This document shows, one piece after another, positions 44,619-54,929 of a stretch of 64,000 nucleotides of DNA. A model generated the notes under the pieces. That model searched no databases. It was not told where the DNA came from and saw only the letters and a program-made list of their open reading frames with translations. Source of the DNA: Nannocystis pusilla (GTDB taxonomy: Bacteria; Myxococcota_A; Polyangia; Nannocystales; Nannocystaceae); contig NZ_JAPNKE010000002.1 in assembly GCF_026626665.1 (NCBI RefSeq), positions 9,940,001 to 10,004,000 of the forward strand, read 5' to 3'. The position numbers and the translations under genes were made by a program. The number at the start of each line of letters is the position of its first letter. Positions within the stretch are counted from its first letter, which is position 1.

Positions 44619-44678
44619 CCTGGTCCGAAGACCAGGTGCAAAGGGCCAGGCGCAAAAGGACAGGCGCGAAGAGACAGC
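44619..44678. repeat. CAGG-type 14-bp periodic array (five nodes)
   Basis: Nodes CCTG (44619), CAGG (44633), CAGG (44647), CAGG (44661) and CAGC (44675) are exactly 14 bp apart. The units between are GTC-CGAA-GAC, TGC-AAAG-GGC, CGC-AAAA-GGA and CGC-GAAG-AGA. The first unit is a perfect 18-bp hairpin; later ones keep spacing but only partial pairing. It lies 26 bp upstream of the IgGFc gene start, in the leader, not at a 3' end. Confidence 0.75.
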
Positions 44679-44705
44679 AGCCGCGGCCGGCGGGCCGCGG
44701 CCGGG

Positions 44706-46424
44706 TCACGGGACGTAGATCTTCTTCAGGTTCATGCCGCCGGGGTAGGCGTAGGCGGAGCTCGGGATGCCGGGCTGGTAGCCGAGGACGACGATGTTGA
44801 AGGGGTCGGTCGACTCGGCGACGTAGCTGCGGGCCTCGGCGCCGTCCATGAGCTGGTAGTCGGCGACCTCCCACTGGTTGTCGGCGCCGGTGCCGTTGAT
44901 CAGGTACCAGCCGGTGACCGTCTGGCCGTTGATCGTGACGTCGGCCGAGCCCTTCTTGCGGATGACCTGGGCGTAGTTGAGGTCGTAGCCGATGCCGGTG
45001 ACGACGACGTAGCGATTGAGCCACTGCTCGACGGCGATCATCTGGTACATGGCAGGGTCGCCGATGTTGTCGGCCGCCTTGCCGCCGGTCAGGTACTGCA
45101 CCGGCAAGATCGGCCCGGTCGCGGTGAAGATCAGGCTCGCGTCGTGCGGGACCTCGATCTCCTTCCAGTCGCCGCGCTTGACCAGGGTGAGCGGGGGGAT
45201 CTTCACGCCCGCGTCGTTCGACTCGATGGTGACGGTGACGCCGTCCTTGCCGGCGTAGATCCGCCAGTAGTGCTTCTCCATCGCGCGCGACGGCGAGTGC
45301 GGGCCGACGTACTTCTTGCCCCAGTACTCGAGCGGGATCATCTGCTCCTGCAAGTGGTTGCAGTAGCCGACGTTGAACGGCACGAAGGCGCACTCGGTCG
45401 CGCCCATGACCCAGATCGGCTTGTCGGCGCTGACGACCGTGCCCGACAGGTCGTGGGTGATCATGTCCATGTTGGTGGCCGACGACGAGCCGACCTGCAG
45501 CACGTCGAAGCGGTTGAGCGTGATCGTGCCCTTCTCGCCGGCCGGGACGGCGGGGACGAGGACGCCCTGGGCGGCGGTGTCGCGCGGGGCGACCCACTCG
45601 ACGGTGGTGCCGTCCTCGACGGCGATGACGTTGAAGTAGCTCGGGCGGCCGTTGATCTCGTCCGGCTTCATCGGGTCGGCGAAGCCGGGGTAGGAGGCGA
45701 TGACGTAGTCCTGGCGCAGGGTCTTCGTCGGCAGCAGCATCGACGAGTCGTTGCTGGCGGTGTTGTTGAGCGCCGAGTGGAGGTAGGCGGTGACCGGGAC
45801 GTCGCTCTCGACGCGGAACACGCCGCCGGTGCGGAAGGCGGTGTAGCCCTTGAGCGTCTCGTTGACGACGTCGAAGATGTGCGACTCGCCGGGCGCGAGC
45901 AGCACCGGCTCGAACAGCGGCTCCTCGGTGAAGCTGTTGTTCGGCGTGAAGTAGAGCTGGACCTGGGCGGTGTTCGTGGTGTCGGTGTTGCCGACGATGA
46001 GGACGTCCTTGTCGGTGTCCTCGAAGTTGAAGCTGTTCATGCGGATGGCGAGGAACTCGCACCCGACCGAGGTCTGGTTGCTGAGCTTCTCGCACGGGCC
46101 GACGCACGAGGCGGTCCCCTCGTTGCTCTCCTCGACGCACTCCTCCAGGCCGATGCAGGGCAGCGACTCCCACGCGAGGCCGGTGTCCTTGCACTCCTGG
46201 ACGACGCCCGGGTTCTTCGGGTCGCAGCGCTGGGTGCCGGGGTAGCACTCGAGCATGAAGCCGGTGGTGGTGAGGTCCGGGGCGGTGGTCGGCGGCGGGC
46301 CGTCGGTGGTGGTCGTGGTGTCGGTGTCGCCGCCGGCGGTGGTGTTGCCCAGGAGGCCCGGGCAGCCGGTCAGAAGGAGCGGGACGAGGACCGCGGCGAG
46401 GGGGGCTTGGTGGAGGTGTCGCAT
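44706..46424 (-). CDS. IgGFc-binding family lipoprotein (tandem paralogue)
   Basis: 572 residues. The signal 'LAAVLVPLLLTGCP' has an LTGC lipobox, and a Gly/Asp/Thr-rich linker is followed by 'CYPGTQRCDPKNPGVVQECK'. The IgGFc-binding domain carries 'SVGCEFLAIRMNSF', 'VMGATECAFVPFNVGYCNHL', 'EQMIPLEYWGKKYVGPHSPS' (a close match to the downstream paralogue) and the end 'AYAYPGGMNLKKIYVP'. ATG 46424 begins the signal. Same-strand neighbours upstream and downstream suggest a surface-protein locus. The ligand is not known. Confidence 0.88.
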   Translation of the reverse strand: MRHLHQAPLAAVLVPLLLTGCPGLLGNTTAGGDTDTTTTTDGPPPTTAPDLTTTGFMLECYPGTQRCDPKNPGVVQECKDTGLAWESLPCIGLEECVEESNEGTASCVGPCEKLSNQTSVGCEFLAIRMNSFNFEDTDKDVLIVGNTDTTNTAQVQLYFTPNNSFTEEPLFEPVLLAPGESHIFDVVNETLKGYTAFRTGGVFRVESDVPVTAYLHSALNNTASNDSSMLLPTKTLRQDYVIASYPGFADPMKPDEINGRPSYFNVIAVEDGTTVEWVAPRDTAAQGVLVPAVPAGEKGTITLNRFDVLQVGSSSATNMDMITHDLSGTVVSADKPIWVMGATECAFVPFNVGYCNHLQEQMIPLEYWGKKYVGPHSPSRAMEKHYWRIYAGKDGVTVTIESNDAGVKIPPLTLVKRGDWKEIEVPHDASLIFTATGPILPVQYLTGGKAADNIGDPAMYQMIAVEQWLNRYVVVTGIGYDLNYAQVIRKKGSADVTINGQTVTGWYLINGTGADNQWEVADYQLMDGAEARSYVAESTDPFNIVVLGYQPGIPSSAYAYPGGMNLKKIYVP

Positions 46425-46472
46425 CGCTTACGTTCAGGGGCAGGAGAAGACAAGCACACCGCGCGCGGCGGG

Positions 46473-47831
46473 TCAGCCGCCCTCGGCGGCGAGCACCAGG
46501 AAGTCGAGCAGGATGTCGATCTTCTTGTCGGTGACGGTGAGGCCGGTGGCGTCGAAGACGATGTTCTGACCGTCGACCGCGAGCTCGTTGTAGTTGACGG
46601 TGATGCCGATCTGGTCGGCCAGGCTGCTCTTGAAGTGGTCGACGAGGCCCTTGTTCTCCTCGACCAGGTCCTGGTTGTCCTCGTAGAGCTCGCCGACGCC
46701 CTGGCCGCCCTCGAGCACGCGCAGCTCGTCGGTCGGGGTGACGGTGATGCGGTCCTGGATGCCGTCCGAGTCCTCGAGGCCGAGCCGCAGCACGCTGACC
46801 GCGTTGGCGTAGCCGCAGTAGTCGCCCTTGGTGCGCCACACGCGGAAGGTGACGTCGAGGTCGTTGGCGCCGATGGCGTTCTTGCCGAGGCCGGTGAGCG
46901 TGATGCCCTGCGCGCCGTCGGGGTCGGGGTTGCCCTCGTCGTCGTAGCGGCGCGGGATGACGTCCTCGGCGAGCATGCGCTCGGCCATGCCGAGCAGCAG
47001 GCCCGGGTGCATCTGCACCGCCATCATCGCGTCGCCGTCGAGCGCCTGGCCGACCTCGAGCGCGACGGCCTTGGGCAGGTCGAGGTTGGTCTGCATGCCC
47101 AGCGAGATGACGCCGGCCTCGGGGAAGATGGCGAACTGCTTGGCCGCGACCTTGACCGAGTTGGTGCCGATCGTCCACGGCTCGAACTTCATCAGCTGGA
47201 CCGGCTCGGACTGCTCGCGGATGAGCTCGGTCATCTTGATCTCGAGCGCCTTCTCGAACTCGGGGTACTCCGAGGTGATGAAGCCCATCGCCGACATGGT
47301 GAGGTCGAGGATCGTCAGCTGGTCGTAGGCGGCCACCAGCGCGCTGGTGTCGCCCTCGAGCTGCTCGAGCCGCAGCGGGATGCTGATCTTCGACTTGCCG
47401 GTGCCGGCGAGCTGCGAGGTGCCGCCGTCGGTGACGGCCTGGACCGCGAAATCGACGGCGAAGATGACGCAGCGGCTGCACTTGTCGAGCTCGCTGGTCA
47501 GCTCGACCTCGGTCTTCTTGGGGACGATCTGCAGGTTGAGCCCGAACAGGGTGAGGTTGCCGCCGGCCACCGGGTTGGTGTCGCTGGTGATGCCCTTCAG
47601 CAGCTCGGCGATGCCGTTCTCGGAGATCACGAGCGCCATCGGGAAGCTGGCCTTCTCCGGGATCGCGTCGAGCAGCACGCCCTCGCGCGCGACGGTCTTC
47701 TCGAAGCCCTCCTGGTGATCGCTGCAGTCGAGCTCTTGCTGCTCCCCGCGCACGCACGACTCGAGGTCGCAGGCGGCGCACATGGCGAGGACGTAAGCGA
47801 GGCCGGTGGAGGCGAAGCGTCGATGGCTCAT
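46473..47831 (-). CDS. Hypothetical lipoprotein
   Basis: 452 residues. The signal 'AYVLAMCAACDLESC' has an AAC lipobox and the mature start is Cys-rich (CDLESCVRGEQQELDCSDH). The rest is a large beta-rich domain with alternating hydrophobic residues ('TLFGLNLQIVPKKTEVELTS', 'FAIFPEAGVISLGMQTNLDL', 'GITVNYNELAVDGQNIVFDA'). The length and strand pattern are a little like a lipid-binding TULIP-type protein, but I see no decisive motif. It precedes the two IgGFc-binding genes on the same strand (48-bp gap) and is probably co-transcribed with them. Confidence 0.7.
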   Translation of the reverse strand: MSHRRFASTGLAYVLAMCAACDLESCVRGEQQELDCSDHQEGFEKTVAREGVLLDAIPEKASFPMALVISENGIAELLKGITSDTNPVAGGNLTLFGLNLQIVPKKTEVELTSELDKCSRCVIFAVDFAVQAVTDGGTSQLAGTGKSKISIPLRLEQLEGDTSALVAAYDQLTILDLTMSAMGFITSEYPEFEKALEIKMTELIREQSEPVQLMKFEPWTIGTNSVKVAAKQFAIFPEAGVISLGMQTNLDLPKAVALEVGQALDGDAMMAVQMHPGLLLGMAERMLAEDVIPRRYDDEGNPDPDGAQGITLTGLGKNAIGANDLDVTFRVWRTKGDYCGYANAVSVLRLGLEDSDGIQDRITVTPTDELRVLEGGQGVGELYEDNQDLVEENKGLVDHFKSSLADQIGITVNYNELAVDGQNIVFDATGLTVTDKKIDILLDFLVLAAEGG

Positions 47832-48121
47832 GGCAGAAGTTCCTTAAGGCAGGCGGGCTCGGGAGGCGAGTTTTGCCCGTGTGCGCGGGGGAGAGACGGG
47901 CGCGAGCAGGCGTCGGCGCAGCGGGCGTATGGCCCCAGGAGGCCCTGGGCTCCTCGATTTTGGCACCTTTTCGCCGCGAGTGACAAGCGAGGCGAGTCCG
48001 CGCGCATTCGCAGTCTACGGCCGAGGCCCATGACATTCGTGTCAGAGCGGGTGTGGTCCGGCCAACACAGGCGCCACAGGAACATTTGGTCGCCATGGCC
48101 GCCGCTGGTATGGTGCCCGAG

Positions 48122-48628
48122 ATGACCCGGGCGCACCCCCTGCACCTCTCGGTTCGGGCCCTCGCGTGGGCTGCGGCCGCGGCGCTCGCCGGCGCGGCCT
48201 GCAACTCGGACGACCGCGAGCAGTTCCCCGGCTCGACGTCGGGGACGACCGAGGTCGACCCGACGGTGGTGCCGGAGTTCACCACGGCCGAGCCGATGGA
48301 GACGACGATGGCGCCGGAGCCCCCGCCGTCGCCGAAGAGCTGCCGCGACGCGATCGGGTGCGCACTCCAGTGCGCGATCATGATTCCCGATCCGACGCCG
48401 CCCGAGTACCCGTGGCAGGAGTGCTTCTTCACCAACTGCCTCGAAGAGATCAACTACGTCGAGTGGCTCAAGCTGTTCGACCTGACCGAGTGCGTGGTCG
48501 AGGCGTGCTCGGCGACCCCCGCGTGCATGGACGGCACCGACGAGTGCAACGGCTGCTACATCCAGAAGCTGGGCGGCACCAACCCGCCGCCGCCGGAGTG
48601 CCCGGACCAGGCGAACGCCTGCAAGTAG
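48122..48628 (+). CDS. Cys-rich lipoprotein of unknown function
   Basis: 168 residues. The signal 'RALAWAAAAALAGAAC' has a GAAC lipobox and is followed by a Thr/Glu/Pro linker. The domain starts 'SCRDAIGCALQCAIMIPDP', with 'WQECFFTNCLEEINYVEW', 'LTECVVEACSATPACMDG' and 'ECNGCYIQKLGG'. Paired Cys spacing (CxxxxxxCxxxC, CxxxxC) suggests a small disulfide-bonded helical domain. It has no known family. ATG 48122 is preferred; an upstream in-frame ATG (48110) exists. It is divergent from 46473-47831; the 290-bp gap holds a GC-rich dyad near 47933-47960 and no gene. Confidence 0.7.
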   Translation: MTRAHPLHLSVRALAWAAAAALAGAACNSDDREQFPGSTSGTTEVDPTVVPEFTTAEPMETTMAPEPPPSPKSCRDAIGCALQCAIMIPDPTPPEYPWQECFFTNCLEEINYVEWLKLFDLTECVVEACSATPACMDGTDECNGCYIQKLGGTNPPPPECPDQANACK

Positions 48629-48797
48629 GGCCTCGCATGCGCCCGTGCCCCGGAGCCTTGCCCGCCAGCGCCTGTCGGCCGCTCGCCCGAGAGTCTGCTC
48701 GACCTGGTCTCCGGGACAGGTCGTCGAGCTCCGCTTCTGACCCCCATTTCTCCCGCTCTTCCTGTAACCTGGTCGCTAACACCTCCTCGGCCGCCGC

Positions 48798-50521
48798 ATG
48801 ACCCTGACTTCCAAGCCTCGCACCGCTGCTCTGATCCCCGCCGGCGTGCTGCTCTTCGCGGCCGCGGCCTCGCCCGAGGCCCTCGCGGCCGCCCAGGAGC
48901 CCGCGGCGCCGGCGACGGACGCGGCGCCGGCCGCCGAGTCGAGCGCGGCGCCGGCCGAGGCGAGCGCGGCGCCGGCCGAGGCGAGCGCACCGCCGGCCGC
49001 CCCCGCGAGCGCGGGTGCGCAGGCCAGCGCGGGCGCGGGCAAGGCCGAGGTCAAGGCCGACGCATCTGTCCCGAAGGCCAGGAAGTCCGGGCGGCGGCAG
49101 GCGCCCGACGGCGTGATCCTCGACGAGAAGACGGGCAAGGTCAAAGACACCCGCAAGTGGATCCACCGCTACTCGCCGGAGCGCCATTTGTTCGAGCTCG
49201 GGATCTTCGGCGGCCTCAACCTGCCGCCCGACGACCACGACCTCTACAAGCCGGTGCCCGGGCGGCCCGACGAGCACAAGGCGCTGTGGCGGCTGGGGCC
49301 GGCGGTCGGCGCCCGCGTCGGTTACTTCCCGCTGCGCATCTTCGGCGTCGAGGCCGAGTTCTCGGCGACGCCGACGTTCGTGCGCAACGTCCACAACAGC
49401 CCGGCGTTCGTCTACGGCCTGCGCGGCAGCGCGGTGCTGCATTGCCGTACCGCGTCACGCCGTTCTTGCTCGGCGGCTACGGCATGCTCGGCATCAGCTC
49501 GCCGGGCAACGGCCTCGGCAGCGACGTCGACCCGGCCGGCCACTGGGGCGGCGGCCTCAAGATCTTCATCTCGCGCATGGCGGCGTTCCGCGTCGACGCG
49601 CGCCACATCATCTCGGCCAAGGCGGCCAAGCCGATGCCGGCGTTCACCAGCCACGCGCAGGTGACCGTCGGCTTCAGCCTGGTGCTCGGGCGCGTGCGCC
49701 CGCAGCCGGCCCCGAAGGACCAGGACTGGGACAAGGACGGCGTGCTCAACGACGTCGACCAGTGCCCCAAGCTGGCCGGCGACCCGCCCGACGGCTGCCC
49801 GTCGATCGACTCCGACAACGACACCTTCCTCGACAAGGTCGACAAGTGCCCGTTCGAGGCCGGCGTGGCGCCCGACGGCTGCCCGCCGCCCGACACCGAC
49901 AAGGACGGCATCATCGACGCCGACGACCAGTGCCCGACCGAGCCGTGGCCCGAGGCGCCCGGCTGCCCGCCGCCGCCCGACGCCGACGGCGACAAGATCA
50001 TCGACAAGGACGACAAGTGCCCGATGCACCCGGAGTCGTACAACGGCTTCGAGGACAGCGACGGCTGCCCCGACAAGCTGCCCGAGAAGGCCAAGGAGTG
50101 GGACAAGCGACCGCTCGAGGGCATCAACTTCGAGACCCGCTCCGACAAGATCAAGAAGGGCTCGGAGAAGACGCTCGACGTGGCCGTCGCGGTGCTCAAG
50201 GAGTTCCCGAGCCTCAAGATCGAGATCCAGGGTCACACCGACGACGTCGGCGGCCGCGACTTCAACCTCGAGCTGTCGCAGCGCCGCGCCGACTCGGTCA
50301 AGCGCTACCTGGTCGAGCACGGCATCGAGGAGTCGCGCATCAAGACGACCGGCTTCGGCCCGGACAAGCCGATCGACCCGGCCAAGACGTCCAAGGCCCG
50401 CGCCAAGAACCGCCGCATCGAGTTCAAGGTGCTCATCGACCGGCCCGAGGGCGCTTCCTCGAGCGACGACGGCGACGCCCCGACGGCGACGCCGGCCCCG
50501 GCCACCGGCGGCGGCAAGTAG
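48798..50521 (+). CDS. OmpA-family protein with thrombospondin type 3 repeats (single-base frameshift)
   Basis: About 574 residues restored. The signal peptide 'LIPAGVLLFAAAASPEALAA' is followed by an Ala/Pro-rich linker (PAEASAAPAEASAPP). A beta-barrel-like outer-membrane domain follows ('LFELGIFGGLNLPPDDHDLY', 'LGPAVGARVGYFPLRIFGVE', 'FSATPTFVRNVHNSPAFVYG'). One base is missing at 49442/49443 (CATTGCC should be CATCTGCC), after which the chain resumes LPYRVTPFLLGGYGMLG. Four TSP3 calcium repeats follow ('DWDKDGVLNDVDQCP', 'DSDNDTFLDKVDKCP', 'DTDKDGIIDADDQCP', 'DADGDKIIDKDDKCP'). The OmpA peptidoglycan-binding domain ends the chain ('IEIQGHTDDVGGRDFNLELS', 'RRIEFKVLI'). Confidence 0.9.
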
Positions 50522-50525
50522 CGGG

Positions 50526-50748
50526 TCTGTCCCGCGGGACAGGTCGTCCCGCGGGCACCCAGCTGGCCCGCGGGACAGGTCGTCCTGCGGGCCGGCGACT
50601 CGCTCGTGCGACTGTCCCGCGGGACAGGTCGCTCGGCGAGCCGCGAACGCCCGGTCCCGGGCCGTTCTCGGCTCCGCCGCTCGCCACCCGCGCGTGAGGT
50701 CGTCCTGCGGGCCGGCGACTCGCTCCCGCGAATGTCCCGGGGGACAGG
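50526..50748. repeat. CAGG-type palindrome units downstream of the OmpA gene
   Basis: Units with the 14-bp spacing start at 50526 (TCTG...CAGG), 50562 (GCTG...CAGG), 50611 (ACTG...CAGG) and 50731 (AATG...CAGG). Three of the four have CCTG-like flanks with the CGCG centre, giving near-perfect 16-bp palindromes. The last two lie at the same place in two copies of a 120-bp tandem repeat. Confidence 0.7.
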
Positions 50749-50820
50749 TCGTTCGGCGAGCCGCGAACGCCCGGTCCCGGGCCGCTCTCGGCTTCGCCGC
50801 TCGCCACCCGCTCATGAGGT
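50581..50820. repeat. 120-bp tandem duplication downstream of the OmpA gene
   Basis: Bases 50581-50700 and 50701-50820 repeat with a period of exactly 120 bp and only a handful of mismatches; a third partial copy begins at 50821. Each copy contains one CAGG-type palindrome and the segment 'GCGAACGCCCGGTCCCGGGC'. An open frame runs through both strands but its product is Arg/Ser-rich repeat shadow with no family, so it is not called a gene. Confidence 0.8.
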
Positions 50821-50840
50821 CGTCCTCGGCCCGGCGACTC

Positions 50841-51070
50841 CGCTTCACTGGCCCGCGCTCGACGGTGCGGCCTGTCGGGTAGCTGTCGCCACGTCGGGCG
50901 GCGAGGTCTCGCGGCGCTCGCAGCGGACCCGGCGCCGATCGCCTGTCCTGGCGTCCCGCTTCACTGGCCCGCGCTCGACGGTGCGGCCCTTCGGGTCGCT
51001 GTCGCCACGCCGGGGCGGCGAGGTCTCGCGGCGCTCGCAGCGGACCGGCGCCGAGCGCCTGTCCGAGCGC
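50841..51070. repeat. 116-bp tandem duplication
   Basis: A second tandem pair (50841-50956 and 50957-51070) has a period of about 116 bp, each copy beginning CGCTTCACTGGCCCGCGCTC. It directly follows the 120-bp pair. Together the two fill the interval between the OmpA gene and the CATG array before the cupin gene, and they hold no recognisable coding sequence. Confidence 0.75.
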
Positions 51071-51071
51071 A

Positions 51072-51131
51072 CATGTTCCGAGTCACATGTCCTCACGGGC
51101 ATGACCCGGAGGGCATGTTCGAACGGTCACG
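51072..51131. repeat. CATG 14-bp periodic array (five nodes) running into the cupin stop codon
   Basis: Nodes are CATG at 51072, 51086, 51100 and 51114, then CACG at 51128, each 14 bp apart. The units are TTC-CGAG-TCA, TCC-TCAC-GGG, ACC-CGGA-GGG and TTC-GAAC-GGT. The last node overlaps the stop region (51127-51129) of the cupin gene on the other strand. It lies at a convergent gene boundary (OmpA and cupin). Confidence 0.8.
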
Positions 51132-51489
51132 GGTCGCGGTGGACGGTGTCGGGCGAGAAGGCCGGCAGGCACACCGCGATGTACTCGGCGCCCTCGTCGC
51201 CGGGCGTGCTGTAGCGGACGTGCTCGCCGCCGCGGACCAGGACGGCCTGGCCGGCGCCGACGTCGAGGGTGCCGCCGTCGTGCTCGACCCGCAGGGTGCC
51301 GCGCAGGACCAGCGAGTACTCGTCGAATTCGGGCCGCTGGCCGCGCTCCTGCCAGCCCGCGGGCGAGCGCATGTGGGCGATGCTGACGGCGGTGGCGTGG
51401 GTGTTGACGCGGCCGACGTACTCGTCGATGAGCTTGGGCGGTTCGCCGTCGGCGACGACGCGCGTGGGCTGGGCGATGAGCTTGGGCAT
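51127..51489 (-). CDS. Cupin-domain protein
   Basis: 120-residue single-domain cupin starting MPKLIAQPTRVVADGEPPK. Cupin motif 1 appears as 'EFDEYSLVLRGTLRVEHDGG' and motif 2 as 'AVLVRGGEHVRYSTPGDEGA', with Glu and His positions in the usual metal pocket. It ends AFSPDTVHRDP. Small cupins of this type serve as isomerases, oxygenases or sensors; no substrate can be assigned. The start is the ATG at 51489. An overlapping 1766-codon frame on the same strand is only shadow of neighbouring genes. Confidence 0.85.
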   Translation of the reverse strand: MPKLIAQPTRVVADGEPPKLIDEYVGRVNTHATAVSIAHMRSPAGWQERGQRPEFDEYSLVLRGTLRVEHDGGTLDVGAGQAVLVRGGEHVRYSTPGDEGAEYIAVCLPAFSPDTVHRDP

Positions 51490-51600
51490 GGGGGAGGTTA
51501 CCCGGAGGGACGCGCGCCAGATGTCGTCCGCAGGCCCCAAGCATGCGTCGCGGATGACGAGGGCTTGAGGCGAGCGCGACGCGGAGGCTAAGGTCGGAGC

Positions 51601-52473
51601 ATGCTCAGTTCGCTTCGCGTCTCGGCGGTGGTGCTCGCGGTCCTGGTCGCCGGCTGTTACTCGGGGATCGGCGCCGACGAGACCGCGCCGATCTCCGGCT
51701 CGACCGACGGCGGCGGCGGCGGCACGGAGATCGGCGAGAGCGGCGGCGCCAGCGACGGCGGGAGCGGCGGGTCGATGTCGGGCGCGCAGACCGATCCCGG
51801 CACCACCACGGACGACGACGGCACCACCTCGCCCGCCGCGACCACCGGCGGAGGGCCCGCCACCGACACCACGCCGACCACCGGGTCGGATGTGACCACC
51901 GGTCCGGAGCCCGGCACCGGCACCACGAACGATCCCTCCGCCGGCACCACCGACCCCGGCACCACCTCGACGTCCACCACCGGCGAGCCTGCGAACCCCG
52001 ACGTCCCCGACGGCGTGCCCTACTGCGAGCCGGCCAAGGCCTGGGATCCGGCCTGGAAGCAGCTGGAGGAGGACGTCCTGGTGCTGGTCAATCAGAGGCG
52101 GGCGGAGGGCGCGAACTGCGGCGCGGAGGGCACGTTCGGGCCCGCGGGCCCGTTGACGATGGACCCGGCCCTGCGGTGCGCGGCGCGCATGCACTCCAAG
52201 GACATGAACGACCGCGCCTTCTTCGACCACACCAACCCGGACGGCGAGCCGCCCTGGGACCGGATGGGCAAGGCGGGTTATGGCAACTACAGCAACGCCG
52301 GCGAGAACATCGCCGGCGGGTCGCCCGACGCGGCCGGAACGATGGACCAGTGGATGAACAGCGCCGGCCACTGCGCGAACATCATGAACCCCGACTTCGA
52401 GCACATCGGCGTCGGGTACTACCCCGGCGGTGAATGGGGCCACCTGTGGACGCAGGTGTTCGGGGCGAAATAG
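51601..52473 (+). CDS. CAP (SCP-like) domain lipoprotein
   Basis: 290 residues. The signal 'RVSAVVLAVLVAGC' ends in a VAGC lipobox. A long Gly/Ser/Thr/Asp linker has GTTDPGTTST-like runs. The CAP domain (about residues 155-290) has the classic first helix 'DVLVLVNQRRAEGANCG', 'MDPALRCAARMHSKDMNDRA', 'FFDHTNPDGEPPWDRM', 'NAGENIAGG' and 'WMNSAGHCANIMNPDFEHIG'. His-Glu-Glu-His cavity residues typical of CAP proteins are all present, unlike the shorter paralogue at 18571. ATG 51601 begins the signal. Confidence 0.87.
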   Translation: MLSSLRVSAVVLAVLVAGCYSGIGADETAPISGSTDGGGGGTEIGESGGASDGGSGGSMSGAQTDPGTTTDDDGTTSPAATTGGGPATDTTPTTGSDVTTGPEPGTGTTNDPSAGTTDPGTTSTSTTGEPANPDVPDGVPYCEPAKAWDPAWKQLEEDVLVLVNQRRAEGANCGAEGTFGPAGPLTMDPALRCAARMHSKDMNDRAFFDHTNPDGEPPWDRMGKAGYGNYSNAGENIAGGSPDAAGTMDQWMNSAGHCANIMNPDFEHIGVGYYPGGEWGHLWTQVFGAK

Positions 52474-52509
52474 CCCGCGCGTAGCATTTTTGCCGCGCGT
52501 CCGGCTACC

Positions 52510-54798
<2,289 letters not shown>

Positions 54799-54812
54799 GC
54801 TGGCGCGGGGGA

Positions 54813-54886
54813 CATGCTCCGAAGGGCATGTCCCGAGCGGCATGCTCGATCGGGCATGCCCATTCGGGCATGTTTTAAGAGACATG
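54813..54886. repeat. CATG 14-bp periodic array (six nodes)
   Basis: The clearest example. CATG at 54813, 54827, 54841, 54855, 54869 and 54883 are all 14 bp apart. The units are CTC-CGAA-GGG, TCC-CGAG-CGG, CTC-GATC-GGG, CCC-ATTC-GGG and TTT-TAAG-AGA. Each unit pairs its own pyrimidine and purine triplets, so the chain could fold as five neighbouring 7-bp hairpins or, by sharing nodes, as alternatives. It lies between the convergent kinase and peptidase genes. Confidence 0.88.
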
Positions 54887-54929
54887 CCCGGACGACGGGC
54901 GCGGCGGCGACGACGGCCCTGGCGCGCGG

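Noticed and set aside
44605..48453. A 1282-codon open frame on the minus strand
   Set aside because: Shadow of the tandem IgGFc and upstream lipoprotein genes; long frames off-register are common at this GC content.
50606..51214. A repeat-rich plus-strand frame of about 200 codons
   Set aside because: It crosses two tandem duplications and the CATG array; product is Arg/Ser-rich with no family and duplicates with the DNA repeat, so not a gene.
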